Positions 15,214-22,294 of a stretch of 25,479 bases of DNA are shown piece after piece. Where the stretch lies: positions 1-25,479 of the forward strand of contig JAGWMT010000012.1 of assembly GCA_028871595.1 (NCBI GenBank), written 5' to 3'. The stretch is from Elusimicrobiota bacterium. GTDB taxonomy: Bacteria > Elusimicrobiota > Elusimicrobia > UBA1565 > UBA9628. The notes under the pieces were generated by a model. It was not told the origin of the DNA, made no database searches, and saw only the letters and a list, made by a program, of their open reading frames with translations. Within the stretch, counting starts at the first letter, position 1. Each line of letters begins with the position of its first letter. The translations under genes and the position numbers were made by a program.

Positions 15214-15738
15214 TCAGGGATTCCACGGCTCGACGGGCGTCACGGGAACGGCGGGGGGCGGCGGCGGCGGCGGGGGAGGCGGAACGGACGACGTCGCCGC
15301 CGCGGCGGGCGGCGCGGCCTTCTTGGCGTCCGCCGTCTTGGCCTTCCTCGACTTCGCCGCTTTCGCCGCCTTCCGTTTCGCCCTCGGGGCGGCGCCGGGC
15401 TTGGCGGGCTTCTCCGTCGGTTCAACCTTCACGCTGATCGTCGGCTTCTCGTCCGTCTGGCCCCCGGAGGCCGGGGCGGAGTCGTCTTTCGCCTCCTCTT
15501 CGGGCTTCGCGTCGGAAGCGGGCGCCTCGGTGGCGGGCGCCTCGGTGGCGGGCGCGTCGGTGGCGGGCGCGTCGGCCTCGGGAGCGGGGGAAGCTTCGCC
15601 GGAACCCATCGCGCCCTGCGTGTCGGAATCCCCGGCGGGTTGATCCTGGGAATCCGGCGCGTCGTCCGCGAGAACGCGCGACAGGGGCGCTCCGATCAGG
15701 AGCGCGGCCAGGGGCAGGAAGGCGAGGCGCCGCTTCAT
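15214..15738 (-). CDS. Secreted low-complexity Ala/Pro/Lys-rich protein
   Basis: A 174-residue protein. The signal peptide is at about 1-24 (KRRLAFLPLAALLIGAPLSRVLA, cleaved before DDAPDS). The mature part has no globular look. It begins with an acidic segment containing the pentapeptide A-P-A-T-D/E in tandem (about 53-72). A basic Lys/Ala block follows (RAKRKAAKAAKSRKAKT, histone-H1-like in composition). It ends with ten consecutive prolines and PVEPWNP. It could be a periplasmic linker or cell-wall-associated spacer; I assign no function. The track of start codons allows TTG 15744, but ATG 15738 is preferred because a -10 box (TAACAT) ends 6 bp before it, as at other leaderless genes here. 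The protein is convergent with batE and divergent from fur. Confidence 0.65.
   Translation of the reverse strand: MKRRLAFLPLAALLIGAPLSRVLADDAPDSQDQPAGDSDTQGAMGSGEASPAPEADAPATDAPATEAPATEAPASDAKPEEEAKDDSAPASGGQTDEKPTISVKVEPTEKPAKPGAAPRAKRKAAKAAKSRKAKTADAKKAAPPAAAATSSVPPPPPPPPPPAVPVTPVEPWNP
15521..15580. repeat. 15-bp tandem repeat inside a coding region
   Basis: Units at 15521-15535 and 15536-15550 are identical (ggcgcctcggtggcg). The third unit (15551-15565) differs by one base and the fourth (15566-15580) is degenerate. The repeat encodes a pentapeptide on the minus strand, so copy changes stay in frame. Confidence 0.85.
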
Positions 15739-15744
15739 CTTCAA

Positions 15745-15750
15745 ATGTTA
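15745..15750 (-). promoter_or_regulatory. -10 box of the low-complexity secreted gene
   Basis: TAACAT on the minus strand ends 6 bp before ATG 15738. The -35 region is poor. The spacing matches the other leaderless starts of the window. Confidence 0.4.
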
Positions 15751-15780
15751 GCAAAGGACGATTACGAATTTATGGCGCGC

Positions 15781-15809
15781 TTGACGGCCCCGTCGCGATG
15801 GGTTAACCT
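15781..15809 (+). promoter_or_regulatory. fur promoter with overlapping dyad
   Basis: TTGACG (15781-15786) and TAACCT (15804-15809), spacer 17 bp. The -10 ends 6 bp before ATG 15816. A 14-bp dyad (15798-15811, one mismatched pair, core ggttaacc) covers the -10 and could be an operator, for example for self-control. It is not a classical Fur box. Confidence 0.55.
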
Positions 15810-15815
15810 ATGGCC

Positions 15816-16301
15816 ATGCGCGAATTGGAGATCTTCGCCGGAAAGCCCGCCGCGCGTCCCGCGTTCGTCGCGCGCGTCCTCCGGGTCTTCACCGACCATC
15901 TCGCCGCCAACGGGCTGCGCCTCACCGGCCAGCGGCGCGCCATCCTGGATTTCTTCCTCAACTCCGACCGCCACCTGACCCAGGAGGAAATCTACGCGGC
16001 GCTCCGGGGCCAGGGCATCGGCCGCGCGACGGTTTTCCGGACCCTGAAGACGCTGCAGGAGTGCGGCCTGGTCGCCCCGGTCGTCGGGGGGGACGGCACG
16101 CCGCGCTTCGAGATCAACCTGGAACGCCCGCATCACGACCACCTGATCTGCGTCGAGTGCGGCCGCATCCAGGAAGTGCGCTGGCCCGAGCTGGAAAAGA
16201 TCCAGGAAGACACCTGCCGCCGCGCCGGCTTCTCGCCGAAGTGGCACCGCCACGAGATTTTCGGCCTGTGCCGAGACTGCTCCCGGAAGCCCCGCCCCTG
16301 A
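15816..16301 (+). CDS. fur: Fur-family metal-responsive regulator
   Basis: A 161-residue DNA-binding regulator. The winged-helix half (about 17-95) contains GLRLTGQRRAILDFF and the recognition segment IGRATVFRTLKTLQECGLV. The metal-binding and dimer half has HHDHLICVECG (106-116, with H106, H107, H109, C112 and C115) and HRHEIFGLCRDC (144-155, with C152 and C155). The two CxxC pairs form the structural zinc site. Fur, Zur and PerR cannot be told apart safely from these motifs, though HHDHLIC is common to Fur and PerR. ATG 15816 is preferred over ATG 15810, because the latter directly abuts the -10 box while 15816 lies 6 bp away. The gene is followed by an overlapping membrane-protein gene. 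Confidence 0.9.
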   Translation: MRELEIFAGKPAARPAFVARVLRVFTDHLAANGLRLTGQRRAILDFFLNSDRHLTQEEIYAALRGQGIGRATVFRTLKTLQECGLVAPVVGGDGTPRFEINLERPHHDHLICVECGRIQEVRWPELEKIQEDTCRRAGFSPKWHRHEIFGLCRDCSRKPRP

Positions 16302-17644
16302 GACCTCCCGCTCGAACCGCCGTCATCGCCGCGTGCGCCGGAGCGGCCTTCGCGGGATTCGGCGGGCTGCTGGCCCGCTGGTGCGCCGATCCGCTCCTGG
16401 GCTGGACGATCGCCCTGGCCGCCGCCGCCGCCGGAGCCGCCGCGGGCTCCTTCGGGAATCCTCCGGACGAGGACGGCGCCCGCGCCTGGACGCTGGGCGG
16501 CGCCCTGGCCGCTCTGTCCGTGCCGGCGCTCCTGCGCCTGTTGGGCCTGGCTCTCGCCGACCCTTCCCTTTTGCAGAATCCTCTCGGGACCCCTCGCCGG
16601 GCGCTGTTCGTCCTGGGGCAGGCGGGCGCCCTGGCGGCGCTCGCGGCGGCGGCGTGGACCCGCGCGACGCGCGGCGGAGGGCGGGGGACGGCCGCCGCGG
16701 CGGCCTTGGGCGCGGCCGCCGGCGCCTGCGCTTTTTCCCGGATCGATCCTCCCGCGCTGCTGGCTCTGGCCGCGTTGGTCGCTTTGGCCTCGGCCGAGCT
16801 CTCGGACCGGCCCTGGACGCGCACTGAGACCGCCCCGCTGCGCGCCCGTGTGTTCGCCGCCGCCGCCGCCGCGGGACTGTTCCTGGCCTGGTCCGCGCCG
16901 CGGCTGCTGCCCGACGTCTGGATGGCGCGCCTTCACGCGACCTATCCCGGCGGACGCTACCTGGCGCTGGACGACGATGGTCGACACGTCTGGGCGGCGT
17001 ACCGCTTTTCGACGGGCGAGGCCGTCGCCCTGCGCGACGGCCGGATCCAGTCCCTGGACCTGGAGTCCAGCCGCGTGGCGCTGTGCGCCGTTCTGAACCA
17101 GTTCGAGGGACGGCGCTCGCTGCTGGTTCTCGGCGCCCCGACGCCGCAGTTGGCGACCATGGCCGCGTTCGGCGGCGCGGCCGTCGCCGTCGAAGGGATC
17201 TCTCCGGCCGAGAGCCGCGCGTTCGACGCGCTCACCGAGGAGAAGTGGCGCGTCGGTCTGTCCACCGGCCCGTTCCGGCCCGACTCCGCCCTGCTGGTCG
17301 TCGCGCCGTCCGCCCGCGCGTTCATGGCGCGCCGCGCCGCGGCCGAAGTCCGCCGTCTGCGCGCGCGCATGGACAAGACGGCGGCGCTGGGGGTGATGCT
17401 CCCCGCCGCCGCCGCGCCCGGGACCGCGGCGCGCGTGCTGGCCGCCGCCCAGGCCGCCTTCGGAAACGCCCGCGCGGCGGACCTGCCGTCGGGCGTTCTG
17501 ATCCTGGCCTCCACCGACCCCATCGTCGTGGATTCCCAACTCCTGTTCGGCCGGCTCTCCGCGACGGCCCGCGCCTCCTACCCCAACGGGGACCGGGAGC
17601 TGGCCTCGGACCTGCGCTGGCGCGCGGCCCCGTCGGCGAAGTGA
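16268..17644 (+). CDS. Membrane protein with degenerate spermidine-synthase-like C-terminal domain
   Basis: About 450 residues. The N-terminal half has some six hydrophobic helices (about 17-230), rich in Ala, Leu and Gly. The soluble half begins near YPGGRYLALDDDGRHVW and has the order of a spermidine-synthase-like fold: beta-rich entry, LLVLGAPTPQLATMAAFGGAAVAVEGISP (split here: glycine-loop position, then the acidic VEGISP strand end), and a final YPNGDRELASDLRW. The SAM-binding glycine loop is not conserved, so catalysis is doubtful. The start is uncertain. GTG 16268 overlaps fur by 34 bp; CTG 16298 would overlap the fur stop as CTGA. There is no ATG in a sensible place. It resembles in plan the gene at 20738, which keeps its motifs. 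Function unknown. Confidence 0.65.
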   Translation: MPRLLPEAPPLRPPARTAVIAACAGAAFAGFGGLLARWCADPLLGWTIALAAAAAGAAAGSFGNPPDEDGARAWTLGGALAALSVPALLRLLGLALADPSLLQNPLGTPRRALFVLGQAGALAALAAAAWTRATRGGGRGTAAAAALGAAAGACAFSRIDPPALLALAALVALASAELSDRPWTRTETAPLRARVFAAAAAAGLFLAWSAPRLLPDVWMARLHATYPGGRYLALDDDGRHVWAAYRFSTGEAVALRDGRIQSLDLESSRVALCAVLNQFEGRRSLLVLGAPTPQLATMAAFGGAAVAVEGISPAESRAFDALTEEKWRVGLSTGPFRPDSALLVVAPSARAFMARRAAAEVRRLRARMDKTAALGVMLPAAAAPGTAARVLAAAQAAFGNARAADLPSGVLILASTDPIVVDSQLLFGRLSATARASYPNGDRELASDLRWRAAPSAK

Positions 17645-17650
17645 TATAAT
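17642..17650 (+). promoter_or_regulatory. Extended -10 promoter of the ASCH-miaB operon
   Basis: TGATATAAT, a TGn extension plus perfect TATAAT at 17645-17650. The TGA is also the stop codon of the preceding gene. Eight bases separate it from GTG 17659, with no ribosome site. The -35 match is poor, as is common with extended -10 promoters. Confidence 0.6.
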
Positions 17651-17658
17651 TTACCCTG

Positions 17659-18033
17659 GTGAAGCGCTTCCGTTTCGGCTGGTACGGGGACGGCGGACTC
17701 GGCGAACGGATGATCCAGACCATCCTCGCGGGCCGCAAATCGGCGACGTCCTGCCCCGCGTACGACCCCGAGGACGCCGATCTCAAGGCCGGCGACGAGC
17801 TCCAACTGGTGGACAAGCACGGCACGTTGCGCGGGCAATTGCTCGTGACCTTGGTCGAATTGCGCCCGTTCGGAGGCTTCGACGAGGCCCTGGCCGCGAA
17901 GGAAGGAGTGACGTTGCCTGAACTCAAGGAAAAAATGAATTTCGCCAACGGACGCCAGCTGCGCGACGACGAGGAGATGCGCGTCGTGCACTTCCGGCTT
18001 CTGCGCGCCGTCCCCGGACAGGCCCGGCCGTGA
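17659..18033 (+). CDS. ASCH-domain protein
   Basis: A 124-residue protein consisting of a single ASCH domain, a PUA-like beta-barrel thought to bind RNA or modified nucleotides. Typical features are the entry segment with GRKSATSCP (about 28-36), then AGDELQLVDKHGTLRGQLLVTLVEL with the barrel strands, and the exit MRVVHFRLL (about 109-117). Its exact substrate is unknown; related small ASCH proteins include an amidohydrolase acting on acetylated cytidine. GTG 17659 is the start, supported by the TATAAT 8 bp upstream. It overlaps miaB by 4 bp (GTGA) and heads an operon containing two tRNA-modification genes. A role in RNA metabolism is therefore attractive but inferred. Confidence 0.8.
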   Translation: MKRFRFGWYGDGGLGERMIQTILAGRKSATSCPAYDPEDADLKAGDELQLVDKHGTLRGQLLVTLVELRPFGGFDEALAAKEGVTLPELKEKMNFANGRQLRDDEEMRVVHFRLLRAVPGQARP

Positions 18034-19328
18034 AGACGCTCCACGTCGTCACGTTCGGCTGCCAGATGTCCGTCGCCGACGGAGGCGAAATGGCCGCGCC
18101 GCTCCTGGCGCGCGGCCTGCGTCCCGTGGACGCGCCCGAGGACGCCGACGCCATCCTGCTCAACACCTGCACCGTCCGCCAGCACGCGGAGGACAAGGCG
18201 CTGTCCCTGATCGGCCGCCTGCGCGCGTGGAAGGACGCCGATCCCGCTCGGGTGCTCATCGTGGCCGGCTGCGCGGCCGAGCGCCTGGGCCCGTGGATCC
18301 AGAACCGCTTCCCCTACGTGGATCTGGTGGTCGGCGCCAAATCCATCGAGGAATTTCCCAATGTGGTGGAAGCCGCGCTGGCCGCGAAGTTCGACGCGCT
18401 GAAGGAGACGCGCGAGGCCTTCCCGGCCGCGCCGGAAATCCCCGTCGGCTGGACGTCGTCGGTGGTCGCGCCGGTGACCATCATGCGCGGCTGCAACTAC
18501 TCGTGCTCCTACTGCATCGTGCCGCACGTGCGCGGACGCGAGTCGTACAGGTCTTACGAGACCGTCATGGCGGAGATCCGGGCCAAGGCCGCGTTGGGCG
18601 CGCGCGAGATCCTGCTCCTGGGCCAAACCGTCAACAGTTGGCACGCTCGCGGAAACGACGGTCGCGATCGCCGTTTCGCCGACCTGCTCCGCGCCGCCGC
18701 CGCGGTGGACGGCGTGGCCCGCGTGCGCTTCGAAAGCCCGCACCCGTTCTTCCTGGACGACGCCTTGATCGCCGCGATGGCGGAGACTCCCGCGGCGGGC
18801 GACGTCGTTCATATGCCTTTGCAGTCCGGCTCCGACCGCGTGCTGTCCTTGATGCGCCGCAACTACACGGCCGCGTCGTATGTGGACAAAATAAATAGGC
18901 TCCGCGAGGCCGCGCCGCGGATTGAAGTGACCACCGACATTATCGTAGGATTCCCGTCGGAGACCGACGAGGACTTCCAGCGGACCTTGGACCTCGTCGC
19001 GCGCCTCCGGCCGGCCTCGGCGTACACGTTCAAGTACTCGCCCCGGGAGGGCACCGAGTCGGCGGGAATGCCGGACGACGTGCCCGAGGACGTGAAGGAA
19101 GAGCGCCTGGCGCGGCTCAACGCGCTGTGCGACGGCCTGACCGAGGACGCCATGCAGGCGCGGGTGGGCCGGACGGTCGAGGTTTTGGACGAGAACGGCG
19201 GCTATGGCCGGGCGCGGGACGGCTTCCGCGTGAAGTGGGGCGTCCCGGCGGAGCCGGGGCGTCTGCGGAAGGTCCGCGTCGTCGGGACCATGAAGCGCAC
19301 TTTGCTGGGGGAATGCGATGAGCGATAA
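18030..19328 (+). CDS. miaB: MiaB, tRNA ms2i6A37 methylthiotransferase
   Basis: A 432-residue radical-SAM enzyme that adds a methylthio group to i6A37 of tRNAs reading UNN codons. The N-terminal MTTase domain has the three auxiliary-cluster cysteines C11 (TFGCQM), C47 (NTCTVR) and C81 (AGCAAE). The radical-SAM domain carries CNYSCSYC (C155, C159, C162) and HMPLQSGSDRVLSLMRR. A TRAM domain closes the protein (about 370-428). The opening TFGCQM and overall length fit MiaB rather than RimO or MtaB. The start is GTG 18030, overlapping the ASCH stop. It overlaps pilZ by 11 bp and is two genes from miaA, which makes its substrate. Confidence 0.94.
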   Translation: MKTLHVVTFGCQMSVADGGEMAAPLLARGLRPVDAPEDADAILLNTCTVRQHAEDKALSLIGRLRAWKDADPARVLIVAGCAAERLGPWIQNRFPYVDLVVGAKSIEEFPNVVEAALAAKFDALKETREAFPAAPEIPVGWTSSVVAPVTIMRGCNYSCSYCIVPHVRGRESYRSYETVMAEIRAKAALGAREILLLGQTVNSWHARGNDGRDRRFADLLRAAAAVDGVARVRFESPHPFFLDDALIAAMAETPAAGDVVHMPLQSGSDRVLSLMRRNYTAASYVDKINRLREAAPRIEVTTDIIVGFPSETDEDFQRTLDLVARLRPASAYTFKYSPREGTESAGMPDDVPEDVKEERLARLNALCDGLTEDAMQARVGRTVEVLDENGGYGRARDGFRVKWGVPAEPGRLRKVRVVGTMKRTLLGECDER

Positions 19329-19776
19329 GAAAACCGGCGCCGAGCGCCGTCAACACCGCCGCTTCAGCGTCGTCGAGGGGATGATCGAGCCCATCACCCT
19401 GCAGCTGGGCACCGACAGCAAGAGCCAGCCCGTGATCATGACGGACCTGTCCGCCGGCGGGATGTCCCTGCTCATGTTCTGCGAGCCGCCCCACACCAAG
19501 AACTTCGAGATGGTCCTGGCCATCCCGGGACTGGACCGCACCCCGATCGAGGCCGCCATCGTCCGCGTGCACCAGAAAGGGGAGACCTACAGCGTCGGCC
19601 TCTCCTTCATCAAGATCGCCAAGAAGTTCCAGGAGTTCATCGGCGCGATGGCCGACGACAACGCCGACTGCGAGACGCGCGTGGCCCTGCGCCTGCCCGA
19701 GGCCTGCGTACCGAACTGCAAGTTCCACATGCTCTGCGCCAAGCCGGTCAAAGCGTCGCACCACTGGAAGAAGTAA
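19318..19776 (+). CDS. PilZ-domain protein with Cys-rich tail
   Basis: A 152-residue protein with a PilZ c-di-GMP receptor domain. Both binding motifs are present: RRQHR (10-14, the RRxxR motif) and DLSAGG (43-48, DxSxxG). The barrel continues to about residue 108. The last 35 residues carry four cysteines (C118, C130, C134, C140), which could hold a metal ion or form disulphides; this tail is not part of the standard domain. It sits between miaB and miaA, overlapping miaB by 11 bp, with gggga about 8 bp before ATG 19318. It probably senses c-di-GMP; the target is unknown. Co-transcription with tRNA-modification genes is notable but may only reflect operon packing. Confidence 0.87.
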   Translation: MSDKKTGAERRQHRRFSVVEGMIEPITLQLGTDSKSQPVIMTDLSAGGMSLLMFCEPPHTKNFEMVLAIPGLDRTPIEAAIVRVHQKGETYSVGLSFIKIAKKFQEFIGAMADDNADCETRVALRLPEACVPNCKFHMLCAKPVKASHHWKK

Positions 19777-19784
19777 GCCTCCCC

Positions 19785-20741
19785 GTGATCGTCATCGCGG
19801 GGCCGACGGCGTCGGGGAAAACCGACCTGGCCGCGGCCCTCGCGCTTCGTCTGGGCGGGGAAGTGATCACCGCCGATTCCCGGCAGGTGTATCGATACCT
19901 CGACGCCGCCACGGCGAAACCGCCGGCCGCCTTGCGCGCGGAAGTCCCGCATCATTTGATCGACGTGGTGAATCCGACGGAAGCTTACGACGCGGGCCGC
20001 TTCGCGAAGGACGCCGCGGCGGCGATCGCCGGGATCAGGTCACGGGGGAAAGTGCCGATCGTCTGCGGGGGGACCGGCTTATATCTTCGCGCTCTCATGG
20101 AAGGCCTTTCGCCCCTGCCGCAGAGAAACGAAGGAATACGCGCTCGCCTGGAAGCCCAGGCGGGCAAGGACGGCGCGGAAGCGCTTTATTCACGTTTGAA
20201 AAAAATCGATGCCAAGGCCGCCGAGGGCATATCCGCCGCGAACGTCGCGCGCGTCATCCGCGCCTTGGAAGTATTCGAATTGACCGGGAAAGCGTTGTCC
20301 TCCCATTGGGCCGAAGGCCGGTCCGGCGGCATCACGCCGTCCGCGGTTCTGCGGCTGGAAGTTCCCAACGACGTTCTCCGCGCGCGCATCGAATCCCGCG
20401 CCGAGGACATGTGGCCGCGTCTTCTCGCCGAGGTGCGGTCTCTCGTCCCCTCGCGCTACCGGGGGGACGAACCCGGCTTCACCAGTCTCGGTTACCGCGA
20501 AGCGGTCGCCGTTCTCAACGGGGACATGACCGAGGATGAGGGCTTCGACGGGATGGTCCGCGCGACTCATGCGTACGCGAAACGCCAGCGCACCTGGTTT
20601 CGAGGCCAGCTCTCCGGGGCCGTCGCCGTGGCCGCGGGGCTAGGTCCGGAACGAACGCTCGCGCACGCGCTCTCCGCGCTCTCGGCGCCGGCTGTCGTCA
20701 AAGACAGTCCGCTTGTGAATAACGGAACGGGAAATCGATGA
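19785..20741 (+). CDS. miaA: MiaA, tRNA dimethylallyltransferase
   Basis: A 318-residue enzyme that transfers a dimethylallyl group to N6 of A37 in tRNAs, the step before MiaB. The P-loop is GPTASGKT (6-13), followed by ITADSRQVYRYLDAATAKP, the substrate-binding and catalytic segment of the family, and by HHLIDV. Further conserved parts are GGTGLYLRAL, the insertion domain, and the C-terminal TSLGYREAV and YAKRQRTWFR. All look intact and the length is normal. The start is GTG 19785, 8 bp after the pilZ stop. It overlaps the next gene by 4 bp (ATGA). Together with miaB it gives a complete ms2i6A37 pathway within 2.7 kb. Confidence 0.95.
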   Translation: MIVIAGPTASGKTDLAAALALRLGGEVITADSRQVYRYLDAATAKPPAALRAEVPHHLIDVVNPTEAYDAGRFAKDAAAAIAGIRSRGKVPIVCGGTGLYLRALMEGLSPLPQRNEGIRARLEAQAGKDGAEALYSRLKKIDAKAAEGISAANVARVIRALEVFELTGKALSSHWAEGRSGGITPSAVLRLEVPNDVLRARIESRAEDMWPRLLAEVRSLVPSRYRGDEPGFTSLGYREAVAVLNGDMTEDEGFDGMVRATHAYAKRQRTWFRGQLSGAVAVAAGLGPERTLAHALSALSAPAVVKDSPLVNNGTGNR

Positions 20742-22294
20742 TCTCCAAACGCCCGGCGCCGCTGAAGCCCAACCCCAACGCGGTCCCGGCCTATTACCTG
20801 CTGACCAGCCTGTTCCTGTCGGGCGCCTGCTCGCTGACCTTGGAGGTCGTGGGCACGCGTTTGATCAGTCCGTTCTACGGCTCGTCCATCTACACCTGGT
20901 CGGCGCTGATCACCACCACCTTGGTCGCGCTCGCCTTCGGCTACGCGTGGGGGGGACGCCTGGCCGACCGCTCGCCGTACCTGACTCTTTTCTCGAAGCT
21001 TCTGCTCGCCGCGGGCCTGACGGTGGCCGCGATCCCGGCCCTGCGCGAACCGGTGCTGGGCGCCAGCGCGCCGCTGGGCGTGAAGCTGGGAGCGATCGCC
21101 GCCGCGGCCGCCTTGGTCGGGCCGGCGCTGGCGCTCCTGGGCGCATTGGGCCCCATCGCCACGCGGCTCACCGCCACCGGCGCCGCCGACGCGGGACGCC
21201 GGTCGGGCGACGCCTGGGCGATCTCCACGGCCGGCAGCGTGCTGGGAGCGGCGCTGACCGGCTTCGTGCTGGTGCCGCTGTGGCCGGCGTCGCGCATCCT
21301 GCTGGGCGCCGCCGCTTTGCTCCTGGCCCTGGGCGCGTGGGGCAATTGGCTGTCCACGCGGCGCGCGCCGTTAGGAGAGCTGGCCGCATGCGCGGCCTGC
21401 CTGGTGTTCGCCGTCAGGGCCGCGGAGAATCCCCATCCGCTGGTCCGCGAAAGGATCGAGTCCGCCTACGGCCGCATCGAGATCATGGACGCCGGGCCCA
21501 AGCGCTACCTCCTGGTCAACGGCACCGCGCAGTCGGCCATGGACCCGAAGACGGGCTTGAGCGACTCCGAGTACGACCGCTCGCTGGAATGGATCCTGGC
21601 CCTGCGCCCGAAGGCACGGCGCGTTCTGGGCCTGGGCCTGGGCGCGGGCCTCCTGCCCACCGCGCTGGAACGCGACGGCCTGACCGTGGACGTCGTCGAG
21701 ATCGACCCGCAGATGCTGCGCGCCGCGGAGAAATGGTTCGGCTACGCGCCGAAGGGCCGCGTGACCATCGGCGACGCCCGCGTCGGGCTGGAGAAAGGGC
21801 TTGGATCGCCCCCGTGGGACCTGATGGTGCTGGACGCGTTCGGCGCCGAATCGCCGCCGGCGCATCTGTTCACCGTCGAGGCGTTCCAGAAGATGCGCGA
21901 ACGCATGGTTCCCGGCGGGGTCCTGGCGGTGAACCTGGTCACCGCCGTGGACGGCCCCGACGGCGACGGCTGGCGGGCCGCGTACAAGACTTTGCAGCGC
22001 GAATTCCCGAACGTGCGCGCCTTCATCGCCGCGCCGCCGACCGACGGTCTGGCCAACGTCCTCCTTTTCGCCTCGTCCGGCCCGCTGGATGCGCCCGCCT
22101 CGGCCGCGCCGGCGCACGCGCGCGCCGACGTGGCCGCCATGCTGGCCCGCGAGCTCAAGCCGACCGACGCCGAACTCGAGGCCGTGCCGGCCATGACCGA
22201 CGATCACGCCCCGCTGGACACCTTGCTGGCGGCCACGGCGGTGCGCTGGCGCACCCTCCTGCAGTCCGGGATGAGCGAGGTCCTGATCCGCTGA
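20738..22294 (+). CDS. Membrane-fused spermidine-synthase-like methyltransferase-fold protein
   Basis: 518 residues in two halves. The first (about 18-230) contains seven or so membrane helices, beginning YYLLTSLFLSGACSLTLEVVGTRL, a typical opening of membrane-fused spermidine synthase homologues. The second (about 235-500) is a SAM-fold domain: GRIEIMD, VLGLGLGAGLLPTALERDG (the glycine loop), VVEIDP (acidic residue after strand 2), IGDAR, DLMVLDAF and PGGVLAVNL. It ends with MTDDHAPLD. Such proteins are common in bacteria with high GC content; polyamine synthesis has not been shown for most. The start is ATG 20738, overlapping miaA. It ends in a CTGA overlap with hflX. Spermidine synthesis is therefore only one possible role. 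Confidence 0.83.
   Translation: MISKRPAPLKPNPNAVPAYYLLTSLFLSGACSLTLEVVGTRLISPFYGSSIYTWSALITTTLVALAFGYAWGGRLADRSPYLTLFSKLLLAAGLTVAAIPALREPVLGASAPLGVKLGAIAAAAALVGPALALLGALGPIATRLTATGAADAGRRSGDAWAISTAGSVLGAALTGFVLVPLWPASRILLGAAALLLALGAWGNWLSTRRAPLGELAACAACLVFAVRAAENPHPLVRERIESAYGRIEIMDAGPKRYLLVNGTAQSAMDPKTGLSDSEYDRSLEWILALRPKARRVLGLGLGAGLLPTALERDGLTVDVVEIDPQMLRAAEKWFGYAPKGRVTIGDARVGLEKGLGSPPWDLMVLDAFGAESPPAHLFTVEAFQKMRERMVPGGVLAVNLVTAVDGPDGDGWRAAYKTLQREFPNVRAFIAAPPTDGLANVLLFASSGPLDAPASAAPAHARADVAAMLARELKPTDAELEAVPAMTDDHAPLDTLLAATAVRWRTLLQSGMSEVLIR

Noticed and set aside
15521..15580. Short direct repeats as a CRISPR array
   Set aside because: The units are contiguous with no spacers and encode a pentapeptide repeat in a real frame.
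15798..15811. Dyad before fur as a classical Fur box
   Set aside because: It does not match the AT-rich GATAATGAT-type consensus; kept only as an unspecified operator candidate.
16133..17539. Minus-strand frame of 468 codons opposite fur and the membrane protein
   Set aside because: Gly/Arg/Gln-rich shadow; the plus strand shows real domains and membrane helices.
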